Below, in pieces: positions 9,742-19,136 of a stretch of DNA of 39,199 nt. Location: NCBI GenBank assembly GCA_900321855.1, contig ONXS01000023.1:1-39199 (forward strand), written 5' to 3'. Source of the stretch: an uncultured Eubacteriales bacterium. GTDB taxonomy: Bacteria; Bacillota; Clostridia; Lachnospirales; Lachnospiraceae. Positions within the stretch are counted from its first letter, which is position 1. Each line of letters opens with the position of its first letter. The position numbers and the translations under genes were made by a program. The notes below the pieces were generated by a model that searched no databases, was not told the origin of the DNA, and saw only the letters and a list, made by a program, of their open reading frames with translations.

Positions 9742-10089
9742 ATGACAGTAAAGGAATTTTATGAGGATATTAGAGGAGACTATGTGGGTGTTATTGAACG
9801 AATGAGCTCTGACGATATTGTAAAGATGTTTATTGTAAAATTTTTGGGCGATAAAAATATGAATATGCTTGAGGCGGCAGTCGAGAATCGCGATGTTAGC
9901 GGAGCTTTTACATATGCACATGCCCTCAAAGGTCTGGTTGGAAACTTTGGATTTAGTATTTTATATAACAATTTATGTGAATATGTAGAAGAACTTCGTC
10001 CACAGACACAGATGCCGGACGAGGCAGCGTTTGAGAAAATCAAGGAGCAGTATAATTTTATCGTAGAGAAGGCCAAACAGATTAATTAA
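9742..10089 (+). CDS. Hpt-domain phosphotransfer protein
   Basis: A 115-residue all-helical protein with the histidine phosphotransfer motif A59-H60-A-L-K-G, where H60 is the expected phosphoacceptor, followed by the usual helix with LCEYVEELR. It is almost only an Hpt domain, with no kinase or receiver part. In hybrid relays such a protein carries phosphate from the receiver of a hybrid kinase to a second receiver. Both partners are present in the same operon: the hybrid kinase at 13107 and receivers at 9276 and 10099. It lies 22 nt after the first receiver and 9 nt before the second. The AGGAGA ribosome site is good. Direction of phosphate flow is inference. Confidence 0.85.
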   Translation: MTVKEFYEDIRGDYVGVIERMSSDDIVKMFIVKFLGDKNMNMLEAAVENRDVSGAFTYAHALKGLVGNFGFSILYNNLCEYVEELRPQTQMPDEAAFEKIKEQYNFIVEKAKQIN

Positions 10090-10098
10090 GGAGCTACA

Positions 10099-10626
10099 AT
10101 GAGTACAGTAAGACGAAAGATATTAATTGCAGATGATGTGGAAATTAACAGGGCACTGCTCAAAAATATGTTTGAAGATGAGTTTGATATTATAGAGGCA
10201 GAGGATGGAAAGCAGACAATTCGATTAATTGATGAGCACAGGCAGGAACTTTCGATAGTCTTTCTTGACTTGATTATGCCAAAAAAGACAGGGCTTGAGG
10301 TGTTGCTGCATATGAAGAAAAAAGAACTTTTGAGTGAGATACCTGTAATTTTGATTACCGCTGAGGCGAGTAATGAATCCGACTTAAAGACATATGAGAT
10401 TGGGGCAGCAGATATTATTTATAAACCGTTTTCAAGAAGAGTGGTCAAGAGAAGGGCAAAAAATCTGATTGAATTATATGAGAGCAAGAGAAGTCAGCGT
10501 ATGATTTGTGAAAATGCGTTACAGGTGATTGAGCGAATCAAAGACGCAGGGGAAGGTATGCTGCCAGAAGATTTGATGAGAGACATTTTGAAGGTAGAGA
10601 GTGAAATACACGAGATTTTAAATTAG
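10099..10626 (+). CDS. response regulator with receiver domain and short helical tail
   Basis: A 175-residue protein. The REC domain (about 5-125) has acidic D12-D13, phosphoacceptor D57 in VFLDLIMP, the LITA threonine and YKPF lysine. The remaining 50 residues are charged and helical and match no DNA-binding or enzymatic output I know; they may mediate dimerisation or contact with the EAL protein encoded next. It begins 9 nt after the Hpt gene, with a GGAG ribosome site, and ends 11 nt before the EAL/PAS reading frame. In related clostridial clusters a receiver gene often sits directly before its c-di-GMP effector; applying that here is inference. Confidence 0.85.
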   Translation: MSTVRRKILIADDVEINRALLKNMFEDEFDIIEAEDGKQTIRLIDEHRQELSIVFLDLIMPKKTGLEVLLHMKKKELLSEIPVILITAEASNESDLKTYEIGAADIIYKPFSRRVVKRRAKNLIELYESKRSQRMICENALQVIERIKDAGEGMLPEDLMRDILKVESEIHEILN

Positions 10627-10637
10627 AGGTAGTAGAG

Positions 10638-13097
10638 ATGGACAACAATAAGCGAGAGGATTTAGAGGAATTTGTCATCCATTCGATTGATGACGCAATC
10701 CGCCAGAAACACATAAAGGTATATTATCAGCCGGTGGTTCGAACAATCAATCGTTCCTTATGTGGATTGGAGGCATTAGCCAGATGGGATGACCCACAAA
10801 GAGGATTACTCTCACCGGGCTGTTTTATTAAGACATTGGAAGACCACAGTCTGATTAGTAAACTTGATATGTATATCATCCGACAGGTCTGTATTGAGAT
10901 GAAAGAGAGATTCAAACAGGGAAAAAATGCAGTACCAGTATCGTTTAACCTGTCAAGAATTGATTTTATAACATGTGATGTGTTCGCACAGGTAGAGGCG
11001 ACACTGAAAGAGTATGATATACCGAGGGATATGATTCGAATTGAAATTACAGAATCCATGATGGCGAAGGATGCCATTCGTTTATCCAATGAAATTTTAA
11101 AATTCCAGAAGGCTGGGTATCAGGTGTGGATGGATGATTTTTGAAGTGGGTATTCTTCACTGAACCTGTTAAAGGATTATAGTTTTGATGAGATTAAGAT
11201 AGATATGGATTTTTTGTCTAATTTTACAGACCGTGCAAAGTCTATTCTGGTGGCAATTGTTGATATGGCAAAGCACATTGGAATTCAGACTCTCGCAGAG
11301 GGTGTTGAGACAGAAGAACATTATGAGTTTCTGAAAAAAATTGGATGTGAGAAAGTTCAGGGATATTTTTTTGGAAAACCAATGCCGTTAGAAGAAACCA
11401 TGTCAAACTGCAAGGCGTTGGGACTGGGGCTTGAGACAAGGAGCTGGCAGAAATATTATGACAAAATCGGAACGGTTAATTTTACGACAGACAGACCGCT
11501 TGCACTGTATGAGTTTGACGGTGAGAAGTTTCAGCTTTTGCATATGAACAGACAGTTTTTAGATGTATTAAAAGATGCAGGAACGGAAAATATGAGACTG
11601 GTTGATGCGACAATTAATTCTAAATTATCACCGATTTCATCACAATTTCGTGCACTGCATAATATTATTCAAGATGAAGATGACTTTAAGCCCATTGATT
11701 TCGTAGTCCGAGGAAGAGTATTGAGACTCAGGGCGAAGAGAGTTGCGACAAATGGTGAAAAAGTTGTATATCAGACGGAAATCACAAACCTTACCAGAAA
11801 TGAAGAGGAGAAACAGCAGGAGAAAATGGACGAGATGTTTCGTTCCATGTACCTGATGTATGATGCAATCTATGAATTGAATTTGCAGGAAAATTCAATC
11901 AGTCATGTTATGCAGAACGGATTTTATGAGATTGATGAACTTGTAAATATTGATGAGATGGATTTGCAGCAGGCACTCAGTCTGTCAAAGAAAACACTCA
12001 TTTATCAAAAAGATCAGAGACATTTTGACGAGTGGATGAATATGGATACTTTGGAAGAGCGGATTCAGAAAAATGGAAATGGACAGATTAGCGAACTGTT
12101 TCGCACAAAAGAGGCAAATGGTGCGTATGTGTGGAAAGTTCACAGAATTATGACAATTCCCGGAAGTTATTTCAACAAATATCTGTATGTCATTATGAGC
12201 ACTCCTCTGACTAATCCGAAAACAATGCAGAGACTGACACAAAATATCGGCGTGATGAATGAATCCGATACACAGAAAAATTCCGCGCTTTGGCTCAGTG
12301 TTATTGACTCACATGTTGCAAATATTTTCTGGAAGGATAAAAAACGCAGATTTGTGGGTGCAAATAAGAGTTTTCTTGATTATTATGGATTTACGGATAC
12401 CGCAGAGATTATTGGAAAAACGGATGAAGATATGATGTGGCATGTCAGTGATGAGTCATTCCGAAAGGATGAGATGGATGTCATTACCAAAGGCATCACG
12501 ACAGAGAATAAAATTGGAAAATGTATTATCAGAGGTAAGTTACACACAATTATGGCTACAAAGACACCAATTTATGATAATGGAGAGATTGTGGGACTTC
12601 TTGGATATTTTATCGATTTAGACCAGTTGATGCAGGGAAAAAGTGTGGAGGAACTGAGAAGAACGGATTCAATTACCAATTTGATGAATACCTATGGAAT
12701 GATGGATGCTTTTGCAGATTTTGTGAGTGAATGGGAAGGCGTGAAGGCAAATTTTGCATCGATATGGATTAGTGTCAGGGAATTTAACCGTGTGACCGAG
12801 ATTTATGGAAAAAAGGTCGGAAATGAGCTGCTTAGAGAAATTGGGGATATTATTGAGGAAGAGGTCGGAAAAATTGCCGTCTGTGGAAGAATTCACGGCT
12901 CTAGCTTTCATATTTTTATGCAGTTTGAAGAGAAAGATGAAGTAGAAGATGTGGTGGAGGAAATTTCTGAGAGAATCAATGATATTCATGAGATAGACGG
13001 AAATTCTGTCACGATATATGTGGACTCTCATGTTGAGTATTGTGATGAGGTGCCAAATATGAGAGATATGATAGAGTTTCTCACAAAAGAGGTATAA
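10638..13097 (+). pseudogene. EAL/PAS/GGDEF-like protein interrupted by an in-frame TGA
   Basis: One frame runs through 820 codons from 10638 to 13097, broken once by TGA at 11142-11144 (codon 169). The TGA stands where the conserved EAL loop DDF-G-SGYSSL needs its first glycine; the paralogue at 16-3705 has GGA there, so a single G-to-T change explains it. The upstream piece (168 aa, 10638-11144) keeps E45-A-L, NLSR and EITES. The downstream open part (from ATG 11205, 630 aa) keeps the IKIDMD-like strand, AEGVET and VQGY, then PAS-like regions and a degenerate GGDEF (RIHGSSF). Neither half alone can form an EAL active site. No good ribosome site precedes 11205. Alternatives are readthrough or a sequencing error. 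It is a shorter paralogue of the first gene, lacking that gene's N-terminal GGDEF-like domain and last two PAS domains. Confidence 0.85.
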
Positions 13098-13106
13098 CAG
13101 CAGAAA

Positions 13107-14822
13107 ATGTTAAGAGAATGGATATTAAAATTAGGAGACTATATTCTGCCGGTAAGTATTCTTGTTATTGAGTTTGTCATGGCAATTTTCATATTTATGA
13201 ATCGGCAGAAATTAAAGCTTAGTCAGAAGAAACAGAAAAAGACAGGACGAGGAGAACAGATTTATCAGGAAGTAATTTCACATTCTTCTAGTCAGATACA
13301 TCTGGTTATGACAAGCAGAGAGAGAAGACCGGTATTTTTGACAACAAACGCAGAGGAATTTTTGGGTTTGGATTTTGAGAAACTGTCTGCAAATTATATG
13401 GAACTTACCAGTATCATGAAAGAAAAATCGGGAAGAGAGTTCTGGAAACAGTATGATATATGGGACAGAAAACAATCGCTGGAATTTGAATTTTTTTATG
13501 ATAAAAGAAAAACGCATATGCTTATGACAGTTACGTCATGTCTGGATGATAAGTACGACTTGTTTGAATTTCGAGACATCAGTGAGTTAAAGGCAAAAGA
13601 AAAGTTTATGGAAGAAAAGCTGATTGCAGCAGAATCTGTGAGTCAGTCCAAAACAACATTTTTATCAAGAATGTCTCATGAAATCCGAACGCCGATGAAT
13701 GGAATTCGCGGTATGCTGACCTTGATTGCATCACAGCCTCACAATGATACGATTGAACAGTATTTAGGCAAGGCAGAGGGACTGTCTGATTATCTGCTGT
13801 CATTGATTAATGACATTCTTGATATGTCAAGGATTGAAAATGGAAAATTGGAATTAGAGGAAAAAGCCTTCAGCTTGAAAAGTGTGGCGGACGAATTACA
13901 GGTCATGTTTCAAAAGACAATTGAGTCGAATGGTGTCAGATATATTGTCGAGATGGAAGATATGACAGTAGATTGGGTGATGGGAGACAGACTGAGATTT
14001 ACGCAGGTCATTATAAACTTTATTTCAAATGCCTCAAAATTCACCAAAAAAGGAGAAATTCGTGTCACTTTTAAGCAGATGATGAAGGACAAGAATAGCG
14101 TCAGTATTATGATTCGTGTTCATGATACCGGAAAAGGCATGGACCCCAAATTTGTGGACAGGATATTTAGACCTTTTGAACAGGAAAATGCCGGCATAGC
14201 AAGAGAATATGGTGGAAGTGGTCTGGGAATGGCAATTTCTGAGCAGATTATCACGCTCATGGGAGGAGAGATTCTGGTAGATACCATGCCAGACAAGGGA
14301 ACGGATTTTACAGTCTATCTGACATTTATGCTTGCCGCCGAAGAAGAACGGACAGAAGATGTTTCTGGTGACAAGGAAGAGAGTTCAGAGAAGAGTGATT
14401 CGTTTACATTTCAGGGGACAAAGATTCTTGTTGCTGAGGATAACGAGATTAATGCAGAGATTGCAAAGACAATCCTTGAAAATATGGGCGCAGCAGTGAG
14501 TATTGCAGGAAACGGACAAATTGCTGTAGATGACTTTGCAAATCATCCACAGGGAACATATGATTTTATCCTGATGGATATTCAGATGCCTGTATTAGAT
14601 GGAAGAAGTGCAAGTTTAAAAATCAGAGAGTTAGACAGGGAAGATGCAAAGACGATACCAATTTTTGCACTTTCAGCAGATGCTTTTGTGGAGGACCAGA
14701 GATTATCAGCACAGGCGAAGATGGACGGTCATTTTGCAAAGCCAATTAATTTTAAAGAATTGCAGATAGAAATAGGAAAATATATGATTAAACATGGATA
14801 TGGAGGAGAAAAAGACCAATGA
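13107..14822 (+). CDS. membrane hybrid sensor histidine kinase
   Basis: A 571-residue kinase. One N-terminal membrane helix (about 13-31) is followed by a PAS-like sensor (about 50-160). The HisKA dimerisation helix has phosphoacceptor H191 in SHEIRTPMNGI. The HATPase domain shows the N box (INFISNASKF), G1 (DTGKGMD), F box (FRPFEQ) and G2 (GGSGLGMA). After an acidic linker comes a receiver with phosphoacceptor D491 in ILMDIQMPVLDG. There is no Hpt domain, which fits the separate Hpt protein at 9742. The ribosome site is weak and the start lies 9 nt after the EAL frame, suggesting coupling. The stop overlaps the MoxR start as ATGA, so the phosphorelay and MoxR gene sets appear to share a transcript. 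The signal sensed is unknown. Confidence 0.92.
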   Translation: MLREWILKLGDYILPVSILVIEFVMAIFIFMNRQKLKLSQKKQKKTGRGEQIYQEVISHSSSQIHLVMTSRERRPVFLTTNAEEFLGLDFEKLSANYMELTSIMKEKSGREFWKQYDIWDRKQSLEFEFFYDKRKTHMLMTVTSCLDDKYDLFEFRDISELKAKEKFMEEKLIAAESVSQSKTTFLSRMSHEIRTPMNGIRGMLTLIASQPHNDTIEQYLGKAEGLSDYLLSLINDILDMSRIENGKLELEEKAFSLKSVADELQVMFQKTIESNGVRYIVEMEDMTVDWVMGDRLRFTQVIINFISNASKFTKKGEIRVTFKQMMKDKNSVSIMIRVHDTGKGMDPKFVDRIFRPFEQENAGIAREYGGSGLGMAISEQIITLMGGEILVDTMPDKGTDFTVYLTFMLAAEEERTEDVSGDKEESSEKSDSFTFQGTKILVAEDNEINAEIAKTILENMGAAVSIAGNGQIAVDDFANHPQGTYDFILMDIQMPVLDGRSASLKIRELDREDAKTIPIFALSADAFVEDQRLSAQAKMDGHFAKPINFKELQIEIGKYMIKHGYGGEKDQ

Positions 14823-15760
14823 TAATGGAACAGTCAGAACACATCATAGATGAGGTTTCCAAAGCATTTATGGGAAAAGAGGATATTATAAAAAAGACCC
14901 TTATGGCAATCTATGCCGGCGGTCATATTTTGTTAGAAGATGTTCCGGGAGTTGGAAAGACCACACTTGCATTGGCTTTTTCAAAGGCAATTGGACTTGA
15001 ATACAAGAGAATTCAGTTTACAACAGATACCCTTCCGTCTGATATTACAGGATTTATGATATATAATAATCAGTCTGGCAAAATGGAATACAAAGAAGGT
15101 GCAGCAAACTGTAATCTGTTGTTGGCAGATGAGATTAATCGAACATCTCCAAAGACACAGTCAGCACTTTTAGAGGTAATGGAAGAGCACAGTATGACAG
15201 TGGACGGTATTACACACAAACTTCCGGACCCGTTTATCTGTATTGCCACCCAGAATCCGGTGGGAACAATCGGTACTCAGAGACTTCCACAATCACAATT
15301 AGACCGATTTATGATACGTCTGTCTGTCGGTTATCCGGACACGGAATCACAGATGGAGATTTTAAAAGCGAGAAGTCATAGAAATCCTTTGGAGCAGATT
15401 CAGGTAGCGACAACAAGGGAGAGTATTCTGGAAATTCAGAGATACCTCAATTCCATTCATGTGACAGATGATATTTTAAAATATGCCATTCATCTGTGTG
15501 AAGCGACAAGAGAACATCCGATGATTGAACTAGGTATCAGTCCGAGAGGAATTTATGCGCTGATTCAGATGGCAAAGGCAAATGCGATTTTAGAGTCGAG
15601 AACTTATCTGATTCCGGAAGATGTACAGGCTGTATTTAGTGATGTGTGTGCACACCGATTGGTGCTGTCAACACAGGCAAGAATCGAGGGACTCACGGAA
15701 CAGAGAATTTTAGAGGAAATACTTGAGAAAGTGAAACCGGAAAATAAGGTGATTAAGTGA
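14819..15760 (+). CDS. MoxR-family AAA+ ATPase
   Basis: A 313-residue AAA+ ATPase of the MoxR type. It has Walker A GVPGVGKTT, Walker B LLLADEINR followed by TSPKTQSALLEVMEE, sensor 1 (ATQNP) and the SQLDRFM arginine finger region, all typical of the family. MoxR proteins act as chaperones that mature partner proteins, usually one with a vWA-like domain, and nearly always sit beside DUF58 and transglutaminase-like genes, as here. The start codon overlaps the kinase stop (ATGA), with GGAGGAG at 14802-14808 at good spacing; a second ATG at 14825 is also possible. The 3' end overlaps the DUF58 gene by 4 nt (GTGATGA). The client in this organism is inferred to be the DUF58 product. Confidence 0.93.
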   Translation: MIMEQSEHIIDEVSKAFMGKEDIIKKTLMAIYAGGHILLEDVPGVGKTTLALAFSKAIGLEYKRIQFTTDTLPSDITGFMIYNNQSGKMEYKEGAANCNLLLADEINRTSPKTQSALLEVMEEHSMTVDGITHKLPDPFICIATQNPVGTIGTQRLPQSQLDRFMIRLSVGYPDTESQMEILKARSHRNPLEQIQVATTRESILEIQRYLNSIHVTDDILKYAIHLCEATREHPMIELGISPRGIYALIQMAKANAILESRTYLIPEDVQAVFSDVCAHRLVLSTQARIEGLTEQRILEEILEKVKPENKVIK

Positions 15761-16560
15761 TGAAAAAACATTGGATTTATTACATTACAGGAATGTTGAT
15801 TACCTTTATCGCACTGATTTTTGAGGAAAATATTTTTTTTCTGGTTCTGCTTATTACAGAATTTCTTACACCACTGATTTTAGTCACTCTTTTGAAGAGA
15901 GAGGCAGAATATATGAAGGTGTCTTTTTTGAGTAAACATGCCAGATGCAGAGGACGTAATTTAGATGTAGTTATCCATATAGAAAATAAAAGAAGAAAGT
16001 TTGTATCGGGAGCGGTCAAAGTTATTGTTCAGAATGAAAATATTTTATATGGAGATATAAAATACGAGGAACTTTTAATTCCACTTATAAATGCAGACAA
16101 TTATTCGTTTACAAGACCTCTAATTGCCTGTGGACAGAAAAAGATTACATATCAAAAAGTTATATTATACGATATTTTCGGCTTGAGCAGTGTGAATCTG
16201 AGTGTTCCGCAAGAACAGTATATCACGGTGTATCCGCAGCAGAAAGAGATACATCTCAATATTGAGTCTGTCTCAAAGGGATGGAATGATGAGGGAAAAC
16301 AGGCAGAAAATAAAATGGGCAAAGATATTTCTGAGATTTATGATATTAAAGAGTATCAGGCGGGAGATGACATTAGGCTGATTCATCATAATCTGACATC
16401 AAAAGTTGGAAAAATCATGGTAAAGCATGGAAGTGATATGATTGATTCAGATACGATTATACTCTTTGATGCAGGACTGACTAGCCAGAAAAGTGGATGG
16501 AGACTGAAAAATGCTCTGATTGAAACTGCATTGACAGCGAGGAGAAGAGACTGGAAATGA
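15757..16560 (+). CDS. DUF58 protein, N-terminal part of a split gene
   Basis: A 267-residue protein. Two N-terminal membrane segments (about 7-43) precede a beta-rich region and the DUF58 signature around EYQAGDDIRLIHHNLTSKVG, close to the family pattern of a GDD-R-I run followed by a vWA-like fold. The vWA-like strand TIILFDAG is present, but the frame stops at TGA (16558-16560) just where the fold should continue after TARRRDWK. The missing half appears in the next frame (16557-16838). Complete family members are about 380-440 residues; the two pieces together give about 360. It overlaps MoxR by 4 nt. Either a one-base deletion (an A run of three, where four would restore the frame) or a naturally split, ATGA-coupled pair would explain the layout. 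Confidence 0.8.
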   Translation: MMKKHWIYYITGMLITFIALIFEENIFFLVLLITEFLTPLILVTLLKREAEYMKVSFLSKHARCRGRNLDVVIHIENKRRKFVSGAVKVIVQNENILYGDIKYEELLIPLINADNYSFTRPLIACGQKKITYQKVILYDIFGLSSVNLSVPQEQYITVYPQQKEIHLNIESVSKGWNDEGKQAENKMGKDISEIYDIKEYQAGDDIRLIHHNLTSKVGKIMVKHGSDMIDSDTIILFDAGLTSQKSGWRLKNALIETALTARRRDWK

Positions 16561-16838
16561 TTACTGTGTGGATGAGTATTCATATGTTTGAGGAAACCGG
16601 CAAGGCATTGGAGCTGTACCGAATGACGAACTACAGTATATTTTCAAAGTTTATCTATGTCACACACGGAGATTTGCAGGAGAAAAGTCTGGTGTTTGAC
16701 GAAAAAACAGATGTGATTGCCATCTGTATCGAGGACAGTGAGGAGAAAAAATTTCAAATTACAGAGCATGACAATTATAAAGTGATGCAGATGTCTGCTG
16801 GAATGATTGACAGTGGAGAACTGAATCTTTACATGTAA
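16557..16838 (+). CDS. DUF58 C-terminal part in a shifted frame
   Basis: A 93-residue product that overlaps the DUF58 stop by 4 nt (ATGA). I recognise no separate family. Its strand-helix-strand pattern (ITVWMSIH; KFIYVTHG; DVIAICIED) is what the second half of a DUF58 vWA-like domain would look like, and it begins exactly where the upstream protein breaks off. GAGGAG at 16539-16544 lies 12 nt upstream and could serve as a ribosome site, so separate coupled translation is possible. It has no signal peptide or membrane segment. Best reading: the C-terminal fragment of a frameshifted or split DUF58 gene. It is followed 9 nt later by the transglutaminase-like gene. Confidence 0.65.
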   Translation: MITVWMSIHMFEETGKALELYRMTNYSIFSKFIYVTHGDLQEKSLVFDEKTDVIAICIEDSEEKKFQITEHDNYKVMQMSAGMIDSGELNLYM

Positions 16839-16847
16839 GGAGTAAAA

Positions 16848-19130
16848 ATGGAGCATTACACAATAAAACCCATAACAAACCATAAAATCCGAAGTTCCCT
16901 GTGGGAAATTATTATGACATCTCTGATTATGACAGGGATTATTCTGTCAGGGGGCAATGATATGAATATATCTGTCAGTCATACAATAGGAGTGCTTGTT
17001 GTTACGGATATTTTGATTATTGTGTGTATGTTTCTGTCAAAAATAAAAAATACAGAAATTTTTGTCCCTGTTTTTGCGAGCTGTTTTGTTTTGCCTGTCT
17101 TTGGGGGCAATGTGTACAAGGGATTTCTGGGCATTATAAATATCTGGATTTCCCAGTGGAATGAAAAATATCATGATTCTTTTCTTTTATATGATGTCAA
17201 AAATGTACACTCAAAAGATATTGTGACTGTTTTTTATATTATGATATTTGTGATGCTTGCCATTATAATTAAGACAATCCACAATAAAAATATTACCCCA
17301 CCTTTTTTTATACTCAGTGTATGGTGTCTGTTAGAGATTGTACACGGGAAGGTAAATATCGTTGCACTCATCTTTTTAATTGTTTCTATGGCAGGAATAT
17401 GGATGTATATGCTGGCAGGAAATCTGGACAGAAGAAGGATTATCTGGCTGGGCTTTATTGTGGTGCTGCTGACATTTGTCTCTATTCATGGAGAAAATAA
17501 GGTGGATTTTATTCGTGTATCAAAAAAATATATCAAAAAGCAGGCAGTAAGGCTTGCATATGGACAGGATAAACTTCCGCAGGGAAACTTGTATGTGGCG
17601 GGCAAAATTCACCGTGGAACGTCACAGAAGAGACTGACCATTGTTTCTGGTCAGAACAAGGATATTTATCTGAGGGGATTTGTGGGAGATATATACAGAG
17701 ATGGAACATGGAGAGCTTTTTATAATGAACAGTTTGGCGGAGAAAACAATCAGATGCTTTCATGGCTGATGGATAAAAATTTTGCTCCGGTATCACAATT
17801 TGCAGATTATGTAAAAGCAGGAGAAGTCGATATTTCTGAGAATACAGTGCAGATAAAAAATGTCGGGGCAAATAAAAAATATGTTTATGCTCCATATTCT
17901 GCAGTTAATATGAAACAGAAAGCCAAAATTAAAAATGATAATGGGTATCGAAATTCACCTTTTGTCGGCAAAAAGACATACAGTTATAAGGAAATATCAG
18001 AAAATGTTCCGGCGGAATTGTTGAGAGTGGAAAACTGGCTTACTGCCCCTGAGACAGAAAAACAGAAAGAATATGCAGAGGCAGAAAAAGAGTACAGAGA
18101 TTTTGTTTACCGAAATTATCTTGGCATTGACAAAGATTTGGAGCCACTCATCACGGAGGCATTTCACAATGGTGAGAAGGAAACCTCTGAGGAGGGAATT
18201 TATAATGTGGCGGTGAAAATCCGCAGTAAATTAAAGATACTGGTATCTTACGAAAAAAATATGGATGATATACCGGAGGAGAAAGAGCCGGTGAGATGGT
18301 TTTTGAATGAATCCGGAAAGGGAAACGAGGCGCTGTATGCAACCCTGTCAGTTTTGGCATTTCGAAGTTATGGAATACCCGCAAGATATGTGGAAGGTTA
18401 TCTGTACCGAGGAAATCAAAATTCAAGTCGTCAATATACCCTGACGGATGAGGATGCCCATGTATGGACCGAAGTATACATGGATGGAGCAGGATGGGTT
18501 CCGGTAGACACAACACCGGGATTTTATTATGATACCTATGCATTGATTCAAATGTTGGAATCGGCAGAAAAATTAAAAGATGCCTCTGATGATATGGACA
18601 ATAATGAAAATGCGACAAGGATTGTCAATGCACGAAAAAATAACAAAGAGAGTACAATAGACAATATTGTGAAGAAAACAGGTACGATTATTTATGGATT
18701 AGTAGTTTTATTTTTGGTAATATTTGTTATAATAATAGTAGTATTTATTTTATGTCGTATGTTTGTTCTGTGGAGATATAAAAAGAAACTGGAACAATCG
18801 GAGAGTAAGGACAAAACTGGGATTTTGGCAAATCGAATTTTTATTCTGCTGAGAGCAATATCAATTGATGCACAGGTGGGATGGAAGGTTCGAGAGACAG
18901 AGGAGAATCTCAGAAAAATTCTCCCAGGATTTATAGAGGGAGAATATGCAGCATTGAATCATGTGCTGGAAAAATTCATCTATGGAGAAGAGGAATTAAA
19001 AGCATATGACGAAGATTTGGCAGAAAGATTTATAGAAAAGATACATCAGGAAATCACAAAGCTGAAAAAACAAAAACAGATAAAGTTTATGATAAGAGAT
19101 ACCATATTTTTAATTAGAAATAAAAGGTGA
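16848..19130 (+). CDS. TgpA-like membrane protein with an altered transglutaminase domain
   Basis: A 760-residue protein with about six N-terminal membrane helices (up to residue 220), an extracytoplasmic part, a transglutaminase-like core (about 470-565), another membrane helix (about 610-640) and a cytoplasmic helical tail. The core is easy to place: GIPARYVEGYL, then H538 in DAHVWTEVY and D554 in GWVPVDTTPG. The catalytic cysteine expected in the G-x-C-x-x-x-A segment is missing; G492-N-E494-A-L-Y-A stands there, with E494 in the cysteine position. It is therefore probably not a classical cysteine transglutaminase or protease. The ribosome site TAAGGAG is strong. It completes the MoxR/DUF58/transglutaminase trio common in bacteria. 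Its role is probably in envelope or surface protein handling; this is inference. Confidence 0.88.
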   Translation: MEHYTIKPITNHKIRSSLWEIIMTSLIMTGIILSGGNDMNISVSHTIGVLVVTDILIIVCMFLSKIKNTEIFVPVFASCFVLPVFGGNVYKGFLGIINIWISQWNEKYHDSFLLYDVKNVHSKDIVTVFYIMIFVMLAIIIKTIHNKNITPPFFILSVWCLLEIVHGKVNIVALIFLIVSMAGIWMYMLAGNLDRRRIIWLGFIVVLLTFVSIHGENKVDFIRVSKKYIKKQAVRLAYGQDKLPQGNLYVAGKIHRGTSQKRLTIVSGQNKDIYLRGFVGDIYRDGTWRAFYNEQFGGENNQMLSWLMDKNFAPVSQFADYVKAGEVDISENTVQIKNVGANKKYVYAPYSAVNMKQKAKIKNDNGYRNSPFVGKKTYSYKEISENVPAELLRVENWLTAPETEKQKEYAEAEKEYRDFVYRNYLGIDKDLEPLITEAFHNGEKETSEEGIYNVAVKIRSKLKILVSYEKNMDDIPEEKEPVRWFLNESGKGNEALYATLSVLAFRSYGIPARYVEGYLYRGNQNSSRQYTLTDEDAHVWTEVYMDGAGWVPVDTTPGFYYDTYALIQMLESAEKLKDASDDMDNNENATRIVNARKNNKESTIDNIVKKTGTIIYGLVVLFLVIFVIIIVVFILCRMFVLWRYKKKLEQSESKDKTGILANRIFILLRAISIDAQVGWKVRETEENLRKILPGFIEGEYAALNHVLEKFIYGEEELKAYDEDLAERFIEKIHQEITKLKKQKQIKFMIRDTIFLIRNKR

Positions 19131-19136
19131 ACATAT

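Noticed and set aside
11100..11210. Selenocysteine at the in-frame TGA of the EAL gene
   Set aside because: The codon sits at an invariant glycine, which selenocysteine would not replace usefully, and no clear SECIS-like hairpin follows directly.
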